14,591 nucleotides of DNA from Euperipatoides rowelli. Its lineage: Eukaryota > Onychophora > Udeonychophora > Euonychophora > Peripatopsidae. This document shows, piece by piece, positions 8,221 to 14,591 of the stretch. Position numbers and translations under genes: made by a program. The notes under the pieces are model-generated. The model was not told the DNA's origin and did no database searches. It was given only the letters and a program-made list of their open reading frames with translations. Within the stretch, counting starts at the first letter, position 1, and every line of letters begins with the position of its first letter. Location of the stretch: assembly GCA_003024985.2 (NCBI GenBank), contig PXIH01S0001668.1; one strand, 5' to 3'.

Positions 8221-8746
8221 TGATAAAAAATATGACTAACCTAAGTCTTACCACTTATTAATAACTTTGATTACTGAATAATACGCTGATGGATACTTTA
8301 ACTATACAATTTATTACGATAAACTACTGAACATTTTACACAATCAGGTGCCCCAAAAAACAAAATGCCGAATACAATATTAACAAGCTATCCCATAAAT
8401 CAAAGGAAAAATCATATGACTATAGTATTTACGGATTATACATTAAACTAACTAGAAGTCGTGACAATTATTATCTGACTACTACAGCTATTTGTTTTCA
8501 CTATTTAACAAAAAAAAAAATTATTACATAAATATAATTTAGATTAAAATGCAAACAAAATTATTTAAATTGTAAAATAAGTTATTACATTAATATCTTA
8601 GATTTTTGTATAATTATAATTATACAAAAATCTAAGATAACATTTCATGTCAACAAATAATTAGAAATAACTAGGAATAATAAAATATGCAAAATACAAA
8701 TACCACTAAATATAAAGAATAAAAGAACGGATTGTATTAATTAACA
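8221..8746 (-). repeat. Copia LTR, right copy (5' LTR of the element)
   Basis: This 526-bp LTR runs on the plus strand from TGATAAAAAATATGAC to ATTAATTAACA. Its first bases are TGATAA where the other copy has TGTTAA, one point change in the terminal repeat. The minus-strand AATAAA is kept (8315-8310). It holds a perfect 46-bp palindrome (8594-8639), of which the left LTR keeps only the right half. Confidence 0.92.
8594..8639. repeat. perfect 46-bp palindrome within the Copia 5' LTR
   Basis: The left arm TATCTTAGATTTTTG... and the right arm ...CAAAAATCTAAGATA are exact inverses with no spacer, centred on TAATTA|TAATTA at 8616/8617. Only the right arm exists in the left LTR (about 5609-5632). 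It could form a cruciform or, in RNA, a long hairpin. Confidence 0.85.
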
Positions 8747-8751
8747 ACTAT
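8747..8751. repeat. Copia target site duplication, right copy
   Basis: ACTAT follows the right Copia LTR and pairs with ACTAC at 5220-5224, one mismatch in five. Confidence 0.75.
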
Positions 8752-9284
8752 AACAGGGAAATCACCTGTTGAGCTGTTCATAGGATGTAAATTAAGAACA
8801 AGACTGATCTTTTGAAACCATCCATCAAAATGACTTCAACTGTAAATGAAAGTGGAACTCTTTGGGAAATCAAGTCATGATAAGCAACTATGGAAGAGGA
8901 AATTGTTGGATAGATGGAAACATAGTACAGAAAAGTAGATCAGCCATGGTGAAAGTTAAGGCTGATGAAGGGATTGTAAACAGACATCAGGATCAGATTC
9001 GATTAAAACATATTGAGTGTTTATCTGAGATGACTGATGTCAGGGAGGAGAAAAAGTCAAACGAACTTGGGAATGATGCAAATCTATTAAATGGAAAAGA
9101 CATGGTTCAGGAGCAGATACTCAAGAGAATTTAGAGATCTTTCCTAATTCTCCTGTGTTAAACAATATGCCTGATTTTCAAACGTTGAACACTAAATTGC
9201 CCACAAAAAAAACAATTAGTTGTAAGAACTGAGCCTAGAAGATCTGGTAGACTCAGAACACCAGTTGTGAAATTGAATTTATAA
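8752..9284 (+). pseudogene. Gypsy integrase, C-terminal part
   Basis: This continues the integrase cut at 5224. It starts with TGKSPVELFIGCKLRTRLDL, the conserved region after the catalytic core, and reads to about 8870. After a frame change, 8862-9134 encodes VQKSRSAMVKVKADEGIVN and RHQDQIR, corresponding to the GPY/F-type integrase tail found in many Gypsy elements. A stop at 9132 and another frame change follow. The extreme C-terminus, RRSGRLRTPVVKLNL, ends at TAA 9282-9284, just before the purine tract. This is a normal Mag-like Pol end, and no envelope frame follows. Confidence 0.85.
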
Positions 9285-9294
9285 TGACAACTCT

Positions 9295-9310
9295 AAGGAA
9301 AAGGGGAGGG
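9295..9310 (+). other. Gypsy polypurine tract
   Basis: AAGGAAAAGGGGAGGG is a 16-base all-purine run. It lies three bases before the 3' LTR (CAG lies between), in the expected place for plus-strand priming. Confidence 0.82.
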
Positions 9311-9313
9311 CAG

Positions 9314-9536
9314 TGTTGTAGAACTGTATGTGTGGAGAACTGTATTATGGGCACCACTGTACACCCATGTGTATGAAAGTGAGACCTATATATTATTAGA
9401 GACATGTTCTTGAATATATAGTTATGTTCTTTAGTTTTATTAACCTGACAAGTACAGGTGTTATTAGTAGTTAGATAAAGTAAATACATTGAATTATAGT
9501 AATATGACTATCTGTTCCTTAGTCAGGAAAATAACA
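9314..9536 (+). repeat. Gypsy 3' LTR
   Basis: This 223-bp LTR runs from TGTTGTAGAACTG to AAATAACA and matches 1049-1280. It keeps the TATA-like CTATATATTATT (9386-9397). At the polyadenylation position it has AGTAAA (9479-9484) where the 5' LTR has AATAAA. Confidence 0.92.
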
Positions 9537-9652
9537 ATGACCTTTTTTAGATGTTTACTTTGATTTCTGTTTAAGATGATATCACTGGCCTTCTTTTTTA
9601 AGTGTTTGCTTTGATTTTTTTTTAAGTTGATGTCACTGGCCTTCTTTTTTTT
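9537..9652 (+). repeat. minisatellite, right part
   Basis: The array interrupted at 1048 resumes here, starting with ATGAC (the right target duplication, 9537-9541). The rest of the split unit follows, then two more units with AAGATGATATCACTGGCC and AAGTTGATGTCACTGGCC. It fades into T-rich sequence near 9652. On the minus strand the units read as a repeated Lys/Asn/Ser peptide, which is a by-product of the repeat and not a gene. Confidence 0.82.
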
Positions 9653-10849
9653 ATTTATAAAGATTGATCTAAAACTTATATTTTTACACATTTTTTAAAT
9701 GAATTAAAAAAAATTGATGAATTAAACATACATTTTTTTTTTGCAAAATAAGACTAAATTGACAAAATTGAAATTAGCATTTGATAATAGACTTTAATAA
9801 ATGTATTTTAAAAGTTGTTGGTTATGCCTGTTTGATGATGTTCCCTTTTTTGTCCTGCATAAGTTCTATCAAGCAAAATTAACTTTGGCTTTTAAGCCTA
9901 CCCCTGAGTTTATAGACTATTCCATGGCTTAAAATTAGTATCTTGTGTTTTAAAAATTCAAATTTTAAATAAATGCTTTTATTGTAAATAAAAAATGTCA
10001 TGAGAGGAAACTGTAAATAATGGCCTCTTTAGTTATATTTGTCCTGTAATTTGTAAGATGAGTATTTGACATGTCAGAATCCCGATAATGCTCAAGTTGG
10101 TCTGTGTTTCTGAATGACAACTGAGTTTAATAGCTTTTCACAGTAAAGAACTTGAAGTTAGAGAAATATGTGAATTCTTTTATGAAAATGAATGATGTTA
10201 AAAAGCCTGTATTTTGCAGGAGGAAAATAACAAATAAGCCTAGTCTAAAAAAAAAAAAAAAAACTGGCATAAACCAGAATCTGAGAATATTCTAATGTGA
10301 TAATTAGAATGACATCTGAATAGATGTTGTGCTTAACATTGGTTATTTAAAGAGCTAATAAGGATTTGACTTCAAAGCTCCAATAATTGGCTAGTTTTAT
10401 TTGTAAATCGGAATTCTAATAGCAGAATAAATAAATACATTTTCTAAAATAAAGCTTTTAAAGTGGTTGCAATTTTACTACTTTTTTTTTTTTTTAAATT
10501 TGTTTTAAAGACTAAATTCTATCAAAAATACAGCTATGAATGAATTGTAGGTAAACTACAGGAGAGGGATTATTGAAACATGAGATCCTTATTTACACAA
10601 AAATTGAGATCAGAGTTTGATTGACTGATTTCAAGTGACACTCAATGTTTATTCTTATCTCAAATGACACACTCAATTCATTAAGTTAGTAATTTTAATC
10701 TTTAAACCTACTAACCTATAATTTCCACACTACCAAATTTAGAAAATGGTATGGAAATAAGGAAGACCAGGCAAATGACTTCCATGTTAGTCATCCCTCA
10801 TTACACCCCCCCCCCCCCNCTACCATGCAATTTTTTTAGTTCTGTAAAA
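9653..10849. other. AT-rich non-coding stretch
   Basis: No gene, RNA gene or transposon terminus was recognised in nearly 1.2 kb. It has long A and T runs (for example 10247-10263 and 10482-10495) and a C run with one undetermined base (10806-10820, N at 10819). Confidence 0.65.
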
Positions 10850-12540
10850 TAAATAGAGGGATCCTTGATTGGGGTTTCTTAAGTAACCAGATTTTGATGA
10901 TGAAAAAGCGGGATATGAATTGAAAAGTTTTATTTTGATGAGTTTTTTTTTTTAAAGGCTCCTCAAATGTTTTATTTATTTGACAAGTTTTTTTTTTATT
11001 TGACTCAGAAATACTAGATATGTTTGAGTTAAACATAATTTCGAATTCAAGTAATGATCCAGCAAAACTTTTTAGTTATTTTAGATTTCTTAACAAATCT
11101 GAGTATAACACTAATGAAGGATTGATAACATTGATTTATTATAATATATTACAAACAAATAATAGAATTATGGGTAATATATTGGGCCATTATTTTACAA
11201 GGTTTAATTCTGATAAATCTAATTTTAAAAATAATTGATATTGATTAAAATTGAATATTACAATCAGAAATTTGTGGTATTGTAAGTAAGATTAAATTTT
11301 TTAAAATTTCTGCCCATGTTGGAATATCTAATTTCTTATTAAAAATATTCATTAGGCCTACATAGATATTTTTTTCTCTAAATTTATTATTCTGGTTGCT
11401 AGTAATTCCTTATCAATGGGAACAATTTCTTATCATTGCAATGGGACTAATTGCTGCTGAATGGAAACATTGTAGAATTAAAAACAATTTATTAAAAAAA
11501 TAATAATAGAAAGCGGTCTGAATCTTATCCAATTACTATCTTTTCCTCAATATCAAAGGTAGTTGAGAGATCGATCTAAAATAGAATCAACATTTAACTG
11601 ATAATAATAATTTATCGAATAATCTATTTTGATTTAGAACTGGACAATCAACTTCATCTTGTCTCTTAAAAATTACAGAAATTATAACAAAATATTTTTT
11701 TAGATCAGTACCTACCGATATTATATATTTTGATCTCTCAGCCACATTTGATACAGTACTTCATAAATTCATTGAAAAAGTCCAAAATTATGGATTTAAC
11801 TGTTTTTCAGTTAACTGATTAATCAAATTTTTACCAGAGAGAAAAATAGTCATAGAAGTTACCATAATAGAGAAAGAGAGAGATCTCATACATTTGATAT
11901 TACCTGCGGTTTTCCATAGAGAGCTATACTCTCAGCTATTTTGTTTAATGTATATATGGCTAATATTGGGAGAAAATATTTGATCCATTATGATATGCAG
12001 ATGATATAAAGTTAATAAATAGTTAATATAGTATTTGTTCTAAACAAATTAAAGAAATTCTACAAAACGATATTGATATAGTCATGGAATGGTTAAAAAA
12101 TAATGGTTTAATGATCAATACATCAAAGAACACTAAATTTGCTCATTGTTTTTATAGAGCTAAAGAGAAATATATATTTAACACTATGTCTCATAAGGAT
12201 TTGGGCATAATATAGGATGACTTTTTCTTTAAACATTGACTCATTGATTAAAAGGATTAATGTTAGATTGGCAATTTTTAAAAAAAAGACTAAACTCTAC
12301 TATGGTACTATAATTTTTTTGTGTATTATATATAAGTTTTACAATGCCAGTTTATGAATACTGTCAATCACCTATATACAGAATGTATTGTATAAATAGA
12401 TAGGAAAAAAATTAAACAACAGTTTAGGACAAAATATATTAAAGATTTTCATATGAAAATAGAATGAAAAAAAATAGGTAATTTAATGTCACCCTCACAA
12501 CGATTCCTTAGTATTGAAATGTAAACCTATTCGATAATTA
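10850..12540 (+). pseudogene. LINE (non-LTR retrotransposon) reverse transcriptase, 5'-truncated remnant
   Basis: The translation is broken into many short frames but follows the order of a LINE second ORF. A linker near 10870 reads WGFLSNQILMMKKRD. Next comes SSNDPAKLFSYFRFLNKS (about 11048-11100), then SSISKVVERS (about 11545). FRTGQSTSSCLLKITEII (about 11632) corresponds to the family GFR-x-G-x-ST motif. DIIYFDLSATFDTVLHK (about 11718) holds the first catalytic Asp. The YADD catalytic box is intact (YADDIKL, 11994-12014). LKNNGLMIN follows near 12095. Weak similarity to the thumb region continues to about 12530. No endonuclease was found, so the copy is 5'-truncated. The motifs fit a Jockey/CR1/L2-like clade, but the clade is not settled. 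No target duplication or tail was identified. Confidence 0.82.
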
Positions 12541-12617
12541 CATAATTATTGGATGTTTAGTTAGTTATAAGTAACCAGTTGATTGTTTAAATTTAAAAGT
12601 TAGGTATTTTGCAGCTA

Positions 12618-13236
12618 ATTTTAACGTTATTTTCAGAATATTTTATTTTCAGATTATTTTGTTTTCAGAATTTAGCCTAAAGATAGTCAAAATCAACTAG
12701 CATGCGGTAGAAGTAGCCCAAATTTAAAAAAAATAAATAAAATAAAAAAACACTGGAGATAGTCATTCATGTAAATTTAATTTAGCGAATTATTTATTAC
12801 CATTCTATAATAAATAACTACCTATTGAAATCAAAATAATAAATGTCCGAAAATAAAAGCCTAAGTCAGCTGCAAAAGGAAAAACGTGGAAAATAACATT
12901 GACAGGGCCTGCCGAAAATTATACAGCACATGACAAAATAATGGATGATTCTTCATCTCAGTCAAATGTGGATTACAAAAAATGGGAGAACAAAAGGCAA
13001 ACTAAAGGAGGCTGAAGAATAAAGTATAGTATGACAGAAACAAAAGGTGGCTTTTTAATATAAAAGAAGTGATTAGATATAAAAAAGCTTAACTAAAAAT
13101 GTCAAAGAACAAGAATAACCTAGATGGAAGTGCTGCCAAATCGGTCAACATGTATTTTATTTTATATTAAAATGTCTAATTTCATCGAAAGTTCTTATAA
13201 TTAGGATTAACTTAAATTTTTGTATATAGAGGAACT
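12618..13236. repeat. diverged tandem duplicate, copy A
   Basis: This segment of about 620 bp is repeated head-to-tail by copy B. Shared words in the same order include TAACGTTA (12622), TTTTATTTTCAG, GTAGCCCAAATT, CATGTAAATTTAAT (12768), ATTACCATTCTATAA, AAGCCTAAG (12857), GAAGAATAAAG, TTATATTAAAATGTCTA and AAAGTTCTTATA (13188). No open frame is conserved between the copies, so it appears non-coding. The family was not recognised. Confidence 0.8.
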
Positions 13237-13816
13237 AATATTAACGTTAATGTTGGATTATTTTATTTTCAGAATAGAAAGGTAGCGTACCGTAGCCCAA
13301 ATTAAAAAAATAAAATAAAAATAAAACAATGCTGGGGAGAAGCTGATGCTTATTCTAATGGATAGACAATCATGTAAATTTAATGTTGCAAATTATTCAT
13401 TACCATTCTATAAGTAATAAATACCTATTAAATTCAAAATAATAAATGTTTGAAAACAAAAGCCTAAGCTAGCTGCAAAAGAAAAAAAATGCGGAAAATA
13501 ACGACATGGTTTGCCAAAAATTAAACAACACAAAACAAAATACTGGATTATTTTTCAGCTCAGTCGAAATTGGATAACAAAAGTGCTGGAGGATGAAGAA
13601 TAAAGCACAGTATGACATTATCAGAATGTGTCTATTTTATATTATATAAAAGAAGCTAAACTAAAAACGTCACATGGGAAACCTATACGGCAACATCACA
13701 AATCTGTCAACGAGTAAATTGTTTTATATTTATCAAAATGTCATTGTATTAAAATGTCTATTTTCATCTAAAGTTCTTATACATTAAGATTAATTAAATT
13801 TTTGTGTGGAAGGTAG
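13237..13816. repeat. diverged tandem duplicate, copy B
   Basis: The words listed for copy A recur here in the same order: TAACGTTA (13242), CATGTAAATTTAAT (13371), AAGCCTAAG (13460), AAAGTTCTTATA (13770). The offsets are 620, 603, 603 and 582 bases, which shows accumulated indels. Identity looks like roughly 75-80% by eye. Copy B has an extra GCTGATGCTTATTCTAATGG segment (13341-13361) absent from A. Confidence 0.8.
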
Positions 13817-14341
13817 AACGTGGAATAAATTAATATTTTACAATGACTTGTTAATTGTGTATCAAACTAGAACAAGACTAAACACCTGATCGGAAAGTCT
13901 TGGGCAATACAAAAGAATGGGCCGAATGGAGGAGAAAAAAAAGGATCAAGGAAAAGAATCAAAATTAACAAGTAGCTTAGGTATAAATGTTTTTGAAAAC
14001 TAACCACAAAAATACTTAGGACAACAGTGAAGATACCCATCCTGAAGAAAAACATCAAGGAGTGAACAGAAAAGAGACATTGTAAAGAAACAGAAAACAA
14101 ATAAATAAACAAAATTCAATCAAGTTCAAATAAAATTACAATTGCTGAACAAATTCATATCAGGGAAAATCATCTGACAAAAAAAAAAATCTCAAGAATG
14201 GAAGATAGCTTTTGACAACATATGATAAATGAAGAGGACTAACAGAGAGCTTGGAAGATAGAAGAAGAAAAAAACAGAATTGTATCTAAATGTTTAATTT
14301 GTCCAGTTTTTTGTTGTATTGTCAAGTGTTGTTCTATACAG
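13817..14341. other. A-rich spacer
   Basis: This is purine-rich on the plus strand (many GAAAA/AAAAG words), with no recognised gene or repeat. Near its right end a pyrimidine-rich stretch (14297-14320) leads toward the possible splice acceptor at 14340-14341. Confidence 0.6.
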
Positions 14342-14444
14342 GCTCTGTGCTGCTAGGTGCGAGCCAAAGTGTGTTGTCCATAACCTGATTGGTATACTGT
14401 GTAGCCCATTATACCGGGAGTTGATTAAACTAGCGGGGCCGGCA
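14342..14444 (+). CDS. putative exon of a MATE-family (SLC47-type) transporter
   Basis: This segment is clearly GC-richer than its surroundings. In the frame starting at 14343 it encodes about 34 residues ending PLYRELIKLAGPA. That tail matches the segment just before the first membrane helix in multidrug and toxin extrusion transporters, where a basic/acidic stretch is followed by L-x-L-A-G-P. These proteins export organic cations in exchange for protons or sodium. The proposed edges are an acceptor AG at 14340-14341 (CTATACAG) and a donor GT at 14445-14446 (GCA|GTATTT). Beyond the donor the frame stays open to 14564, but the peptide becomes a poor match, in keeping with intron. The upstream half (LCAARCEPKCVVHNLIGILC) matches nothing I recognise. 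It could be a lone degenerate exon or a chance likeness; the match covers about 12 residues. Confidence 0.4.
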
Positions 14445-14591
14445 GTATTTCTGACCTATATGATATACATATTTATACTGAGGTCATTATTTATTTATCA
14501 GTCAACTCTCAAAAATCTGTTCTATAACCTAGCTTTATACAGCTTTTATTTAAAAAAAAAATAGGTAATATTCAGATTAAAATTAAAATAT
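14445..14591 (+). other. possible intron start after the MATE-like exon
   Basis: AT content rises sharply after the proposed donor. The continuing open frame gives hydrophobic but non-family-like sequence that ends after a Lys run at TAG (14562-14564). If the exon call is right, the next exon, carrying the first membrane helix, lies beyond the window. Confidence 0.3.

Larger units (their letters stand above)
5225..8746 (-). mobile_element. Ty1/Copia LTR retrotransposon, minus strand, RT-RNase H deleted
   Basis: Two direct repeats (5225-5745 and 8221-8746) with TG...CA ends enclose a 2,475-bp interior. On the minus strand the interior holds a primer site, gag with a zinc knuckle, protease, integrase and a purine tract. 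Integrase directly after protease defines the Copia order. In this family RT and RNase H should follow integrase, but here the purine tract and LTR come about 200 bp after the integrase motifs, so the RT-RNase H region is missing. The coding parts also carry stops and frameshifts. The element interrupts the Gypsy integrase and so is younger than the Gypsy insertion. Confidence 0.92.
1049..9536 (+). mobile_element. degenerate Ty3/Gypsy (Mag-like) LTR retrotransposon carrying two nested elements
   Basis: The order is LTR, primer site, gag, protease, RT, RNase H, integrase, purine tract, LTR, which is the Ty3/Gypsy order (integrase after RNase H). The gag form, the tRNA-Ser-type primer site and the integrase tail suggest the Mag group, by recall of the family rather than by a search. 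Without the MITE and the Copia insertion the element would be about 4.7 kb, a normal length for this group. Every coding domain carries stops or frameshifts, and the RT, RNase H, integrase zinc finger and gag zinc knuckle have each lost key residues. It is therefore a dead copy. No envelope-like gene was seen. Confidence 0.92.

Noticed and set aside
5225-8746. Reading the Copia element as two solo LTRs or unrelated repeats around host DNA
   Set aside because: The primer site, gag, protease, integrase and purine tract lie in order between the repeats, and the 5-bp duplication lies outside them, so it is one element.
9314-9652. Envelope-like or extra gene after the Gypsy integrase
   Set aside because: Only the purine tract, the LTR and then minisatellite units follow the Pol stop at 9282-9284.
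9494-9691. Minus-strand frame with a repeated Lys/Asn/Ser peptide
   Set aside because: The peptide repeat is simply the translated minisatellite and it runs into the Gypsy LTR, so it is not a protein-coding gene.
13867-14112. Minus-strand 81-residue open frame, very hydrophobic, like a small membrane protein
   Set aside because: The plus strand is A/G-rich here, so the reverse complement yields Phe, Leu, Ser and Ile codons by composition alone. No motif, repeat conservation or supporting context was seen.

Overview
This is an AT-rich, gene-poor stretch of eukaryotic, probably invertebrate animal, nuclear DNA. The case rests on animal-type retroelements: a Mag-like Ty3/Gypsy element with a tRNA-Ser(GCT)-type primer site, and a Copia element whose primer site matches the anticodon arm of initiator tRNA-Met. 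There is also a hAT terminus, a LINE reverse transcriptase and a short exon-like segment resembling a MATE (SLC47) transporter. No prokaryotic gene, operon, tRNA, rRNA or CRISPR array was seen. The species cannot be named from the sequence.

Layout. Positions 1-117 may hold a minus-strand exon piece (weak). About 498-739 is one end of a hAT-type DNA transposon. At 787-1048 lies a minisatellite of roughly 50-bp units, which resumes at 9537-9652. Between the two parts, splitting one unit, sits a Ty3/Gypsy element (1049-9536) with recognisable LTRs, a 5-bp target duplication with one mismatch, primer site, purine tract, and decayed gag, protease, RT-RNase H and integrase. Two other elements are nested in it: a 259-bp palindromic MITE inside the RT (2954-3212), and a minus-strand Ty1/Copia element inside the integrase (5225-8746) with its own 5-bp target duplication. 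The Copia element has lost its whole RT-RNase H region.

Right of this stack, 9653-10840 is AT-rich sequence with nothing recognised. A truncated, decayed LINE (about 10850-12540) follows, then a head-to-tail pair of diverged ~600-bp non-coding repeats (about 12620-13816) and an A-rich spacer. The only plausible host coding sequence with a family match is at 14342-14444, a GC-richer segment resembling the N-terminal motif of MATE transporters.

Every transposon coding region is broken by stops, frameshifts, insertions or loss of catalytic residues, so nothing here looks autonomously mobile. By eye the outer Gypsy LTRs are more diverged (about 8%) than the inner Copia LTRs (about 5%), which agrees with the nesting order. 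The main interest is this layered record of insertions, not a working system.
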